A stretch of DNA of 64,000 nucleotides from Myxococcus qinghaiensis (GTDB taxonomy: Bacteria > Myxococcota > Myxococcia > Myxococcales > Myxococcaceae). The translations under genes were made by a program, and so were the position numbers. Under the pieces are notes generated by a model that had not been told where the DNA came from, ran no database searches, and worked only from the letters and a program-made list of their open reading frames with translations. The stretch spans positions 1 through 64,000 of the forward strand of contig NZ_JAKCFA010000005.1 in assembly GCF_024198215.1 (NCBI RefSeq). Direction: 5' to 3'. Of the stretch, positions 8,444 through 17,703 are shown one piece after another. The stretch's first letter is position 1. The number at the start of each line of letters is the position of its first letter.

Positions 8444-8879
8444 GGCGAGTGGCCTCCTCACGACGAGGTGGCACCGCGAGCGTTCGGAATCGAAACCCTC
8501 ACGGCACGAGGCGGGGAACTCGCATGATGGTCCGACTTGGAAGTCGTCTGCCTTCTTCTCGGATGCAAGTGATTGAAGGAGCACGCTCGGAGGCTCAAAG
8601 CGCGACTTCTTGCTCCGACTTGTTGAGTGGACGGCGGCCCCGAGTAGGACGGGGCCCGACCGACCCTCCATTCCCTGACGCTGACGATGAAGTCTTTCAG
8701 GTGTGTTGTTTGTGAATGGCGCCCCGTGGCGGCTGGCGCCAACTCATTGGAGCTTTGAGCATGTCAGGCCGGCAGCCGTCGAGGCGCATGCGCGGCCGCC
8801 TGGGCTGGAAGCGTGTGTGGGCGGTGTGCCCCATTCCGGTGCACCCGCGCACACGGTGCCGGGGGCGCGGCCCGCCGCA
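8444..8879. other. Intergenic region upstream of the sensor kinase
   Basis: A 436-bp stretch between the end of the serine hydrolase gene and the kinase start. It should hold the kinase promoter on the minus strand. No convincing gene, sigma-54 element or terminator was seen; short open frames here have no family character. Confidence 0.5.
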
Positions 8880-10067
8880 TCACTTCGCGGTGGGAGGGTA
8901 CGGGTTGTAGTCCCAGCGCCAGGGCATGTCCGTGGGGCCCAGGATGGCCTCGATGAGCGGAGGGAAGACGTAGGGGCCCTTCACGCTGTTGGAGAGCAGG
9001 ACGACGCAGCGCGCGCCGTACTCCAGGCAGAGGGCGAAGTTGTCGGTGTACTCGTCGTGGCCGCCCTTGAAGAAGGCGGGGCCGGAGCGGTCCTTGAAGA
9101 GCACCATGCCCAGTCCGGCGGACAGGCCGATGTCCTGGTTGCGCGGGTCCGTCTCCTCGGTGAGGGTGGGGAACTGGTGGGCCCAGGGGATGGGGAGCTG
9201 GGGGGAGAGCAGCTCCGCGCGGGCCTTGGAGGAGAGGCCTTCTCCGCGCATGAGGCCAGCGAGGAACTTCGCGTAGTCCTCGATGGTGGTGTCCATGGAG
9301 CCGGCGGCGCGGACGCTGCCGCGCTGGTGGTGGGCCTTGGCGACGCCGTGCTCGTCGTAGCCGGTGGTGACGTTGGGGGCGAAGTCGTCGCGCCAGACCA
9401 TGCTGGTGCGGCTCATGCCGAAGCGGTCGAAGACGCGCCGCTGGAACTCCTGGCCGGCGTCGAGTCCGAGCCCCGCGTCCTCGAGGACGAACTGGAGCAG
9501 GTTGATGCCCTCGCCTGAGTAGGCGTAGCGCGTGCCCGGGTCGAACTTGAAGTCGAGCTTCTCGTCCGGGTTGAGGAAGCGGAAGTTGGGGAAGCCGGGC
9601 GAGTGGCTCAGCAGCATGCGCGGCGTGAGCTGCTTCCAGCGCGCGTCTCCTGCGAGGTCCTCGTACTTCTTGAACTCGGGCAGGGGCTTCTTGAGGTAGC
9701 GCTCGATGGGGGTGTCCAGGTCCAGCACGCCCTCGTCGACCAGCTGCATGACGAGGTAGCCGAAGACGAGCTTGGTGAGCGATGCGCCGTACATGACGGT
9801 GTCCGTCTTGAGAGGCGCGGCCTGCTCGACGTCGCGCAGACCGTAGGCCTTGACGGCGACGACCTGACCCTCCTCGATGACGGCCAGCGCGAGCCCGGGG
9901 AGCTTCGCCTCGGTCATGAGGCGCACGGCGGTGGCATCGAGGTCCGGACCGTGTCGCGCGGGTTCAGGCGGGGGCAAGGAGCACACCCTGGCGCACGCGG
10001 GGAGCAGGCCCAGCAGGCTCGCGAGGAGGAGGAGCCGGGCGAAGGGGCGAACGAGCGAGAAGGACAT
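8880..10067 (-). CDS. Serine hydrolase lipoprotein, class C beta-lactamase family
   Basis: 395 residues. A signal peptide ends in a lipobox with Cys25 (GLLPAC). The beta-lactamase/penicillin-binding-protein fold motifs are present: SLTK (S96, K99) as the nucleophile motif, YSG at about 183-185 in place of YxN, and a KGGHDEY segment near the C-terminus in the position of the KTG/HxG box. The family includes esterases, peptidases and true AmpC enzymes, so beta-lactam hydrolysis is not implied. It is probably anchored in the envelope. A strong terminator-like hairpin separates it from the metalloprotease gene upstream. Confidence 0.9.
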   Translation of the reverse strand: MSFSLVRPFARLLLLASLLGLLPACARVCSLPPPEPARHGPDLDATAVRLMTEAKLPGLALAVIEEGQVVAVKAYGLRDVEQAAPLKTDTVMYGASLTKLVFGYLVMQLVDEGVLDLDTPIERYLKKPLPEFKKYEDLAGDARWKQLTPRMLLSHSPGFPNFRFLNPDEKLDFKFDPGTRYAYSGEGINLLQFVLEDAGLGLDAGQEFQRRVFDRFGMSRTSMVWRDDFAPNVTTGYDEHGVAKAHHQRGSVRAAGSMDTTIEDYAKFLAGLMRGEGLSSKARAELLSPQLPIPWAHQFPTLTEETDPRNQDIGLSAGLGMVLFKDRSGPAFFKGGHDEYTDNFALCLEYGARCVVLLSNSVKGPYVFPPLIEAILGPTDMPWRWDYNPYPPTAK

Positions 10068-10109
10068 GCCTGGAGAATGTGGGCACGGCGGGGTTGTCGC
10101 AATCGCGAG

Positions 10110-10150
10110 AAGGGCCGGGTCCCGCCGTGGGATGGCGGGACCCGGCCCTT
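10110..10150 (-). terminator. Strong inverted repeat, likely terminator of the metzincin gene
   Basis: Perfect 17-bp arms (10110-10126 and 10134-10150) with a 7-base loop, 17 bp beyond the stop of the metalloprotease gene. Very GC-rich; the trailing T run on the minus strand is weak. Confidence 0.75.
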
Positions 10151-10166
10151 GTTCATCTGCACGAGA

Positions 10167-11501
10167 CTACGGGGCCACGTGCTGCCACTGCTGATTCACG
10201 CCGCCGGTGCACTCCCAGAGCTGGAGCCCGGTGCCATCGGGGAAGCCGTCCACCCAGTCCACGTCCAGGCACTTGCCCAGGGCGTTCTGCAGGGCGCCAT
10301 CCGGCCGCAACGTCCACTGCTGGTTGTAGCCGCCCGTGCACTCCCAGAGGTGCACCTTGGTGCCGTTGGGGAAGCCATCCACCCAGTCGATGTCCAGACA
10401 CAGGCCCCCCGCGCCCCTGACGGTGCCATCCGCCTGGAGGCTCCAGAGCTGGTTGACGCCATTCGTGCACTGCCACAGTTGCACGTTCGTCCCACTGGGC
10501 CAGCCGGTGGTCCAGGCGGCGTCCATGCACTTGCCGTCGATGCCCTTCAAGTACCCCGCCGAACGCGTGCCGTGACCATAGAGCGCCTGGGCCCCCTGCT
10601 GGTCCTTGGCGGAGAGGTTCGTCCGGTTGCGGTTTCCGCCGCAAGAACCGCCGTAGTTCATGATGGAGTCGGGGTCGTAGGTGGTCAGTGCTTCCCACGA
10701 AGTGTCGCTCTCCTCGCACAGGTCCGCGGTCTGCGAGATGCGGATGTGCTCGTGACGGAAGCCTAGGATGTGGCCGAGCTCGTGGATGAGACTTTCCTTG
10801 ATGTCAGCGTATCGGCCGGCCGCGATATTTTCGGAGTTGAGCCCCAGCACCCTCTGGTTGGCGGCCTCATGCGGAAAGAAGGCATAGGCGAGGATGCTGG
10901 GAGGATTCGCGCCATAGGGTGGTTTGTGCTCAGGGTCCTCGATGATTTCGCACAGTCCGAGGGGGGCCTCGCATTCATTGACGTAGAACTTCCGGACCAT
11001 GAAGAGGACATCCCCACTGGTCACCCGGTCCTCCGTGCAGTCCGTGTCGAACTGAGAGAGGTGGATGAAGTTGACGCCCGTGGCGGCCTCCCACTTCTGC
11101 GCGGCGGTATTCACGTCGTTCACGACTTGCGTGTAGCGGGTTCCGAAGTTCACCTGGGACACGCAGTACGTGAGCTGACGCTTCTGCGTGGCGCTCCAGA
11201 CGGAACGCTGCCCGCCGTGGAGTTCCACCAGCAGGTCACTCCGTCCTGTTCCCAACTGGCGAGCCTGAACATGCCGGTCGTAGAACGCGCGCAACTCCAC
11301 TTCGCTCTCGAACACCTCGTCACCGTTGGCGATGTACGCCCCCGCCGACCCAAGGGGGATCGCCCCCGCCAGGAACTCCTCCCACGACGGCGTCTTCGCG
11401 CTGGCCTCGTTCCGCGTCACCGCCTGTTCATCGGTGACACCACAACCCGTCAATCCCACGGCCAGCGCCGCCAGGACAGAGCCAATCCTCGACTTGAGCA
11501 T
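10167..11501 (-). CDS. Metzincin-type zinc metalloprotease lipoprotein with ricin-B lectin domain
   Basis: 444 residues from ATG 11501, which is preceded by AAAGGAA. The signal peptide ends at Cys20 (VGLTGC). The zinc motif HELGHILGFRHEH (240-252) and a later Met-turn DSIMNYGG identify a metzincin of the matrixin/astacin type, where a Glu follows the third His. Residues from about 310 to the end form a ricin-type beta-trefoil with QLW/QQW repeats (QLWSLQ, QQWTLR, QQWQHV) and repeated CLDxDWVDGFPxGT units. A secreted, surface-anchored protease that binds carbohydrate fits a predatory bacterium (inference). Confidence 0.92.
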   Translation of the reverse strand: MLKSRIGSVLAALAVGLTGCGVTDEQAVTRNEASAKTPSWEEFLAGAIPLGSAGAYIANGDEVFESEVELRAFYDRHVQARQLGTGRSDLLVELHGGQRSVWSATQKRQLTYCVSQVNFGTRYTQVVNDVNTAAQKWEAATGVNFIHLSQFDTDCTEDRVTSGDVLFMVRKFYVNECEAPLGLCEIIEDPEHKPPYGANPPSILAYAFFPHEAANQRVLGLNSENIAAGRYADIKESLIHELGHILGFRHEHIRISQTADLCEESDTSWEALTTYDPDSIMNYGGSCGGNRNRTNLSAKDQQGAQALYGHGTRSAGYLKGIDGKCMDAAWTTGWPSGTNVQLWQCTNGVNQLWSLQADGTVRGAGGLCLDIDWVDGFPNGTKVHLWECTGGYNQQWTLRPDGALQNALGKCLDVDWVDGFPDGTGLQLWECTGGVNQQWQHVAP

Positions 11502-11765
11502 CGATGTTCCTTTTTCAGCTTGCTGCGTCTGACAACATGCCTCGCACCAGAATGCGCGAGCGCCCACAGGACGCCACGTGAATGACTTGCCTGACTGATT
11601 CCTCACGAGTTCGTTCTGAGGCGGCGCAACCTAACGGTGGGGTCTGACATTCTCGACGCATCATGACGGAGAGGAGATATGTCTGAGACTCTCAATCAAG
11701 GTCTGCCCATGAAGGCGTTCCAGGATGACAGTGTTTGCCCCCGCGCACCGCGAGTGGAGCCGACA

Positions 11766-13091
11766 CTATGGAGCGGAGACGCGGCTCCGGAATGGCAAGG
11801 GCTTGGAGCCGGTGGCCAGGTCCTCCGCGCTCACGTGCCGCACGTCCAGTCGAGGTGACTCGCTCCAGCCGAGGTTTCGCAGGGCGGCGACGAGGCGCTC
11901 ACACAGCGGCGCCACCTCGGAGTCCTCCGCGCCGGCCAGCTCCAGCTCGAAGCGCGAGCGCTCCATCTGCGTCAGCCGGAAGGCGCGCAGGGCGTGGTGC
12001 TTGAACACCCAGGCGAGCGCCCACGCGTCCACCATCCGGCCCGTGGGCGTCGTGAAGTGGCACGCGCCCCGACCGCCGAAGCGCTCCAGCGTCCAGCCGT
12101 GGAAGCCGCAGGCACACGCGTCCCTGTCCACCGTGCCCGCATCGCCCGGCAGGTAGCGCAGCAGGGGCAGCACGCTGGGCCGCAGCCGCGTCACCACCAC
12201 CTCGTCGAGCCCCGGCTCCAGCCACACGTCGGGCGCGAGGACATGGAAGCGTCCCGGCCCTCCCAGGCACTCCCAGGCGAGCGGGCCCGTCTCCGTCGTC
12301 GCGTAATAGTTCAGCAGCGGCGCCGGCACCGTGCGAGCCAGGGCGTCCCGCGTGTCTTGCGGCAGGTACTGCGCGGAGGTGAGCAGCAGCGCGGGGGTTG
12401 GGAGGTCGCGCTGCTCGGAGAGCCAGCGCAGGCCCTCCGGGTCCGAGAAGAGGACGGCGGGACGCACTCGGCACAGGCGCTCGCGCGCATCGTCTCGCAG
12501 CACGGAGATTCTGTGCAGCGCGCCGTCCCGCAGGATGGGCAGCCGCACCGAGTACTCGAGTCCCCCCGGCAGTGCATCCAACAGCACCACGCGGGGACGC
12601 GGCGGCAGTGTGGCCCCGGCGCGCTCCAGCCAGAAGCGCAGCACCGCCCACATGTGCAGGCAGTCGAGCCTGTCTCGCACCACCTTCACCGGCTCGCCCG
12701 TGGAGCCGGAGCTCCTCACCACCACGCTCTCGTCCTCGCGGGACAGGGGCGTGGGCACTTCATCCCAGTGTCGCGCCAGCGTGCCGCGCTCCAGCGTGGG
12801 GAAGTGCCTCAGGTCCGCGAGCGTCCGGAGGTCTCCGGGGTGCAGCCCCGCGTCCCGCAGTCGCCGCGTGTAGTAGGGCGAGGCGAGCAGCGCGGCACGC
12901 AGCGCTGACAGTCGCGACTCCAGCTCCGCGCGGACTGCTGTCTCGTCCGAGAGGGCGGCGAAGCGCGACAGGCCTTGGGCGATGGACTCCGCCCAGGGGA
13001 CATGGGGACGCTGGGTGTCGGTGTCCCGGCGGATGTTCGCGCGAGGCGCCACGCGTGCATCCGACGGGAGGCCCGACGTCACTCGCGCCAT
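11766..13091 (-). CDS. CapK/phenylacetate-CoA-ligase-like adenylate-forming enzyme
   Basis: 441 residues from ATG 13091. VRSSGSTGEPVKV is the nucleotide-binding A3 loop of the ANL superfamily, NYYATTETGPLAWE is the A5-like motif, and an N-terminal SPYYTRRLRDAGL segment is typical of the PaaK/CapK branch. Such proteins adenylate a carboxylic acid and pass it to a thiol or other acceptor. It is the last gene of the AAA/VWA operon and overlaps the gene before it by 13 bp. A dedicated substrate or protein-modifying role is possible but unproven. An open extension upstream overlaps the neighbouring gene and was rejected. Confidence 0.8.
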   Translation of the reverse strand: MARVTSGLPSDARVAPRANIRRDTDTQRPHVPWAESIAQGLSRFAALSDETAVRAELESRLSALRAALLASPYYTRRLRDAGLHPGDLRTLADLRHFPTLERGTLARHWDEVPTPLSREDESVVVRSSGSTGEPVKVVRDRLDCLHMWAVLRFWLERAGATLPPRPRVVLLDALPGGLEYSVRLPILRDGALHRISVLRDDARERLCRVRPAVLFSDPEGLRWLSEQRDLPTPALLLTSAQYLPQDTRDALARTVPAPLLNYYATTETGPLAWECLGGPGRFHVLAPDVWLEPGLDEVVVTRLRPSVLPLLRYLPGDAGTVDRDACACGFHGWTLERFGGRGACHFTTPTGRMVDAWALAWVFKHHALRAFRLTQMERSRFELELAGAEDSEVAPLCERLVAALRNLGWSESPRLDVRHVSAEDLATGSKPLPFRSRVSAP

Positions 13092-13645
13092 CCTCGCGCA
13101 TCTGCCGCGCGCTGGGCCGCATCCGCGAGGTCCTTGGCGCGCTTGTCCGCCTCCTTGCGCCGGGCCGCCTCCGCTCGCTGCATCTCCTGGAGTGCCTCGC
13201 GGTAGTCGAGCTGCTTCAGTCGCGCGGCGGTCTCCCGGGTGGACTCGTCCTTCACCTGCCCGTCCACCGCGTGCACCCACTTGCGCAGGAACTCCTCCTG
13301 TCGGAAGGCGTTGGAGCGAATCATCTCCGCCGTCAGCGGCTCCACCTGCACGAAGAAGCCCCTCATCACCGTGGCGGAGTCGGTGTTCTTCCTCAGCATC
13401 GCCGCCGTGTCCGCCCCCAGCGTGGAGGACGTCAGCACGTACGCGAGCATCACCACCTGCTCTCGCCACAGCGTCGGCGTCTTCGCCCTGCGCTCCAGGT
13501 CCTCCCAGTCCGCGCGCGACGGAGGACGCACTCCCGCGAGGCGGAAGGTGTCGCAGATGATGGCCACCGCGAGGTCGTGCGGATACGGCGACACGAGGGG
13601 CACGTCGGTGAGCTGCTTCTGGATGTTCTTGACGTCGAAGGCCAT
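13079..13645 (-). CDS. Conserved-looking protein of the AAA/VWA operon, helical C-terminus
   Basis: 188 residues starting MAFDVKNIQKQLTDVP; family not recognised. The first 120 residues look globular; the last 60 are rich in Ala, Arg, Lys and Glu (ALQEMQRAEAARRKEADK) and probably form a long helix or coiled coil. No signal peptide or membrane segment. The ATG overlaps the stop of the metallopeptidase-VWA gene (TGATG), and its own end overlaps the CapK-like gene, so it is translated together with them and probably interacts with them. Confidence 0.75.
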   Translation of the reverse strand: MAFDVKNIQKQLTDVPLVSPYPHDLAVAIICDTFRLAGVRPPSRADWEDLERRAKTPTLWREQVVMLAYVLTSSTLGADTAAMLRKNTDSATVMRGFFVQVEPLTAEMIRSNAFRQEEFLRKWVHAVDGQVKDESTRETAARLKQLDYREALQEMQRAEAARRKEADKRAKDLADAAQRAADARGWRE

Positions 13646-15306
13646 CACTTCTCCAGCAAAGCCTGGGACAAGGCCGCGGCGGCGGGGCCGAAGTCCGACA
13701 ACCATTTCACCACCACCAGGCGGAAGTTGCGCTCCTTCAGCACGGGCGCCAGCACCTGCCTCGCCTGGTGCTCGTCCGCCAGCGCCAGGAAGGCGACGAG
13801 CAGGCGGGAGCGCCGCGTCGCGTCCACCAGTCGCTTCAGGTTCTCAGGCGTCGCCACGTTCGACAGGAAGTCACTGTCGGAGATGATGACGCGCAGCGCG
13901 TCCGTTCGCTCCTTCGACAGGGTGACGAGCACGTCGAAGGGGAACATCGTCCCTCCGCCGATGTAGTGCAGCAGGAACTCGCGCGCCGTCTCCTCGTCGT
14001 ACATCCACGGGGACACCAGGGGCTTGGAGTCCGAGTAGATGATGCCGCGCACCTTGGCCTGCTTGCGCAGCGCGGAGGAGGACAGCACCTGCGCGGCCAG
14101 CGTCATCGTGTTGAGCTGCGCGGCAGGGTTCGGCATGGAGCCGCTGGTGTCCAGGTACAGCTCCACCGAGGGCACGCCGAGCTCGGTCGCGGGGGGCACG
14201 TCGGCCTCCAGCTCGCGGCGCAGCGGGGACACCGCCGCGAGGTGCCCTTGCGCGAGCACCGTCAACGTCCAGTCGATGGTGGACGGGTCGTCGCCGTACT
14301 CCCACGCCTCGGGCGTGGTGCGCAGGTACGGCTCCGGCTTCGACGGCGCGGACGGGAGCTTCAGGAGATGTTGGTCGACCAGCCGCCGATAGTGCCGGGC
14401 CACCAGCGCGCGGCGCAGTTGCCCACCGCCGCTGCCGGGCAGGTGCCGGGTGACGCGGTGGATCTGCTCCAGGTCGTCTGGCGCCTTCGTGTCGTGAGAC
14501 TCGGCGAGCCAGCCCTTCTCGCGAGCCTCCTCCAGCGCGTCCTCCCACCGGCCACCGCTCTGGAGCGCGGAGTCCCAGTCGTCCACGTCCGGCTGTGACA
14601 CGTCGTCACACAGCGGGAGGGTGTACGTCGTCTCTTCGAGCTTGCCGAGGTAGCGGATGAAGGTGCCGCAGAAGTAGAGGAACTGGAGGCGCGGGTGCGG
14701 CAGCGCATAGAAGGTCTGCGCGAACATGCGCGCCTCCGCTCGCAGGCCGGGGAACCGCTCCTCCATCGGCGCCAGCGCCTCGAAGGGCACCAGGTCTCCC
14801 GGCTCGCGTCCCCACAGCTCCTCGTAGATGGCGAGGTAGAAGAAGAACAGCGGCGAGACTTCGCCTCCGCCCTTCGTGCGCTGGAAGCCGCGATACACCC
14901 GGCACAGGTCCTCGGGGTGTGTGCGGCCCACGAACTCGTTCACCTGGAGGTCGTAGAAGAGGTTGGTGAGGGACTGCTTCAGGCCCGGGAGCAGCCGCTG
15001 CTCCATGACTCGCAGCTCCGCGTCCCAGCCCAGCGTGTGCGGGAAGCGCGCGTGGTGGCCGATTTCGTGCGCGAGCACCGCCATCAGGCTGTCGGCGGCG
15101 CCCATGGACTGGAGCAGCTCGAAGTGGACGAAGACCTGACGCTTGGCGAGGTCGATGTACGCGAGCGGCTCGTTCGCGTGGTCCGCGTCCGGATGGAAGG
15201 GGACGTGGGGCTCCGGCGGGCTGAGCCGCACCTGCACGTCCCACAGCGCCAGCGCGTCCCGCCAGCACCGGGCGATGTGCTCCGGTGTGAAGCGCGACGT
15301 GCTCAT
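13645..15306 (-). CDS. Metallopeptidase-VWA fusion (DUF2201-like)
   Basis: 553 residues. The N-terminal half carries the zinc motif AHEIGHH (H80-E-I-G-H84-H85) followed by NLFYDLQVNEF, as in DUF2201_N putative metallopeptidases. The C-terminal quarter is a von Willebrand A domain with the MIDAS motif DTSGS (about 386-390), a later IISDSD, and GGGT in between. No signal peptide, so it is cytoplasmic. Paired MoxR-type AAA and VWA proteins form metal-dependent chaperone or remodelling machines; here a protease-like domain is fused to the VWA partner. Start and stop both overlap the neighbouring genes (ATGA and TGATG). Confidence 0.88.
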   Translation of the reverse strand: MSTSRFTPEHIARCWRDALALWDVQVRLSPPEPHVPFHPDADHANEPLAYIDLAKRQVFVHFELLQSMGAADSLMAVLAHEIGHHARFPHTLGWDAELRVMEQRLLPGLKQSLTNLFYDLQVNEFVGRTHPEDLCRVYRGFQRTKGGGEVSPLFFFYLAIYEELWGREPGDLVPFEALAPMEERFPGLRAEARMFAQTFYALPHPRLQFLYFCGTFIRYLGKLEETTYTLPLCDDVSQPDVDDWDSALQSGGRWEDALEEAREKGWLAESHDTKAPDDLEQIHRVTRHLPGSGGGQLRRALVARHYRRLVDQHLLKLPSAPSKPEPYLRTTPEAWEYGDDPSTIDWTLTVLAQGHLAAVSPLRRELEADVPPATELGVPSVELYLDTSGSMPNPAAQLNTMTLAAQVLSSSALRKQAKVRGIIYSDSKPLVSPWMYDEETAREFLLHYIGGGTMFPFDVLVTLSKERTDALRVIISDSDFLSNVATPENLKRLVDATRRSRLLVAFLALADEHQARQVLAPVLKERNFRLVVVKWLSDFGPAAAALSQALLEK

Positions 15307-16130
15307 ACGGGCACGAGCACCACGACGTGCTGCGAGGTGTCCAGCGTGCCCGCGGCGCGCCAGTCATTCGTCACGGTGGCGAACCACGAGTCCACGCGCG
15401 CGTCCCTCCACGTCACCGTGGACAGGTGCGGGCTCTGCTGAAGCGTCTTCTCGGGTGTCTCGCGACAGCCCATGGCGCCGAGGGGAATGGGCGTGTCCGA
15501 CAGGAGCAGGCCCTGCGTCGCGGCCTCGCGTCCGGCGATGGCGTGGCGGTGACGGTCGTGAACGCACAGCACCGTGGGCGCGAGGAAGTGCAGCGGGCCG
15601 GGCAGGAAGCGGCCGTCCTCGCGCGACAGGTCCACGAGGAATGGCTGGGCCTTGTCGCCGAGCTTCATCGCGGGAGGCTCCATCGCGAGCGCGGCGGTCT
15701 CTCGCAGGCGCTCCTCGATGCCGGTGAGCGAGCCGAGTCGCTGGCTCACGCGATAGAAGATGCGCTGCACCCACGGTGGGGCGGACTCCAGGTTTTCTCC
15801 CACGTTCCACAGCTGCGCGAGCACCCCGGCGCGCTGGGCCTCGGGGACTCCCGAGAGCAGGCGGGGGACCAGGTCCGTCCACGCGAGGGTGAAGAGGTTC
15901 TGCCGTCCCGCGGTCGCCGGATACAGGTAGCCCAGGCCGATGGCCTCGGCGCCCAGGCGCAGGTACGCGCGCAGCAGCTCCTCGGCTTCGGCGGGAGAGG
16001 CGCCCTTCTGGGACAGGGACTCTCCGAGCTGACGCGCGGGCCCTTCGAGCAGCGCGCGCCACAAGTCGGCGTCCCACCGCACGAAGCGGCCCTTCGCGCT
16101 GGCTTCCAGCTCGTCCGCGAAGCCGCTCAT
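15303..16130 (-). CDS. Unknown protein between the AAA ATPase and the VWA protein
   Basis: 275 residues from ATG 16130, which overlaps the AAA ATPase stop (ATGA); its own stop overlaps the VWA gene start in the same way. No known family recognised. The N-terminal 130 residues look alpha-helical (SPAEAEELLRAYLRLGAEAIG, FYRVSQRLGSLTG), and the C-terminal part is beta-rich (QPFLVDLSREDGRFL, QHVVVLVPV). No transmembrane segment. The strict coupling argues for fixed stoichiometry with the ATPase and the VWA partner, perhaps as an adaptor (inference). Confidence 0.8.
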   Translation of the reverse strand: MSGFADELEASAKGRFVRWDADLWRALLEGPARQLGESLSQKGASPAEAEELLRAYLRLGAEAIGLGYLYPATAGRQNLFTLAWTDLVPRLLSGVPEAQRAGVLAQLWNVGENLESAPPWVQRIFYRVSQRLGSLTGIEERLRETAALAMEPPAMKLGDKAQPFLVDLSREDGRFLPGPLHFLAPTVLCVHDRHRHAIAGREAATQGLLLSDTPIPLGAMGCRETPEKTLQQSPHLSTVTWRDARVDSWFATVTNDWRAAGTLDTSQHVVVLVPV

Positions 16131-17662
16131 GGCTTGCCGCCCGGGTTTTCCTTCAGCCAGGTCGCGTAGTTCCGGTAGCGGCTGTACATGGACTTCAGGT
16201 GGATGAGGTCCTCGTAGACGGGGCCGGAGAGTTCCTGCTTGGTGAGCAGCTCGTTCATCAGCGCGGTGACGGTGGTGAGGCGCTTCTCGGTGGTGCGCAG
16301 GTCGATGCCGGACAGCCCCTTGTCCAGCTCGGTGCGGAGCACACCGACCTTGCGGCGGATGGGCTCGTGCTTGTCGTAGTGGCCCATGGCCATGTCGAAC
16401 ATGTTCCGAATCCAGGCGACGCGGTCCTGGAGGAGCATCTTGTTGCCGCGCGCCTCGAAGAAGGCGCTGCGGGTGTTGGGGACGAGCTTCTCGTGCAGCA
16501 CCCACGGGGCGATTTGACGGAAGTCCTCCAGCTCCACGGTGCCGTGGCCCCGGAAGAAGGCGAGCGCCTTCGCGTAGTGGAGGATGGTCTGGTAGGCGCG
16601 CACGCTGACTCCGTTCTCCGTCTGCGTGCAGAGGTGCACTTTCTTGTCGAGCGGGCACTGCTCGTTGCACACGGCGGCGACTGTCTGGCCCGCGAGCTTG
16701 AGGGTGTCCTTGTGCTTGAACTCGAAGCGGGGCGAGGCCATGCGGCAGAAGTCGAGCTGGCCCAGGAAGAAGGCGACGCGCTCCAGGACGGGGCGTGGCA
16801 CTTCGACTTCGAGGATGGAGGCGTAGGCGCGCTCCAGCTCGCCGGGGGTGAAGACGACGTCCTTGGGGAGGAGCTCCTCGGGGGACTTGTCGGCTTCGAT
16901 GCGCTGGAGGAGGGTGTCGATGAAGTTCGAGTTGAAGGGGACGGCGCGGACGACGACGTCGATGCGGTCCTTGAGGGCGTCGATGACCTGGAAGGTGCCG
17001 CCGCCCTGGTCGTCATTGGCGGTGAGGAACCAGGACGAGCGGCCGGTGTAGACGTACTGGTCCATCATCTCCGCGTAGCCCTCGGCGAGGAGGGAGAGGA
17101 GGGCGGACTGCGTCTTGGTGGGGATGCGGTTGTACTCGTCGATGATTTTGACGCGCTGGGTGATCCACTTGCGCCAGCTCACCTTGACGGCGGAGAGGTC
17201 CTCCGCCTTGAGCATGTCGGAGGGGAGGGGCGCGCCGAGCAGGTCGGCGATGGAGAGCTGGGGGTGGCCGCGCTGGATGGAGCGGTGGATGTCCTCGCGG
17301 GACATGCCGGACAGCAGGGCCATGAGGATGGCGGAGGTGGTCTTGCCGCGTCCGGGGCCGCCGATGAGGAGGGCTCGGCGGCAGGTGAAGAGGGTGAGCA
17401 GGGGGATGAGGACGAAGGAGCTGTAGCTCATGTCCTCGGGGAGGTGGAGCTCGTCCCCGGAGGCGCTCTTGAGGGCGGCGGCCTGGCCGAACTCGATGTC
17501 GTAATAGGGGCAGATGACGGCGTTGTTGGTGATCCACCAGTACGCCTGCCGCATCTTGTCGTGGAGGCTGCCGCCGTCACGCTCGGAGAGGTGGACGTTG
17601 AGCCCCTTGTCCACCGACGCGCGCCCGGAGAGCAGGCGCGACACCCAATCCTGATTGGCCAT
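16127..17662 (-). CDS. MoxR-type AAA+ ATPase
   Basis: 511 residues. Walker A is GGPGRGKT (101-108) and Walker B is VKIIDEYNR with D175-E176; the sensor region is SSWFLTANDD and the lid helix segment is GVSVRAYQTILHYAKALAFF, as in MoxR/RavA ATPases. MoxR ATPases work with VWA proteins to remodel or activate other proteins. A cysteine cluster (CNEQCPLDKKVHLC) between the core and the lid could bind metal. It is the first gene of the five-gene coupled operon, 41 bp after a LuxR-type regulator. A TACGCT box lies nine bases before the ATG with no Shine-Dalgarno, so an internal, near-leaderless promoter is possible. Confidence 0.92.
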   Translation of the reverse strand: MANQDWVSRLLSGRASVDKGLNVHLSERDGGSLHDKMRQAYWWITNNAVICPYYDIEFGQAAALKSASGDELHLPEDMSYSSFVLIPLLTLFTCRRALLIGGPGRGKTTSAILMALLSGMSREDIHRSIQRGHPQLSIADLLGAPLPSDMLKAEDLSAVKVSWRKWITQRVKIIDEYNRIPTKTQSALLSLLAEGYAEMMDQYVYTGRSSWFLTANDDQGGGTFQVIDALKDRIDVVVRAVPFNSNFIDTLLQRIEADKSPEELLPKDVVFTPGELERAYASILEVEVPRPVLERVAFFLGQLDFCRMASPRFEFKHKDTLKLAGQTVAAVCNEQCPLDKKVHLCTQTENGVSVRAYQTILHYAKALAFFRGHGTVELEDFRQIAPWVLHEKLVPNTRSAFFEARGNKMLLQDRVAWIRNMFDMAMGHYDKHEPIRRKVGVLRTELDKGLSGIDLRTTEKRLTTVTALMNELLTKQELSGPVYEDLIHLKSMYSRYRNYATWLKENPGGKP

Positions 17663-17703
17663 TCGAGGCGCAGCGTAGCATCCGGGACGCGGGGTGTGGA
17701 CGG

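Noticed and set aside
8716..8910. 64-codon plus-strand frame in the gap near 8.8 kb
   Set aside because: Overlaps the end of the serine hydrolase gene, is Arg/Pro/Gly-rich and lacks a family match.
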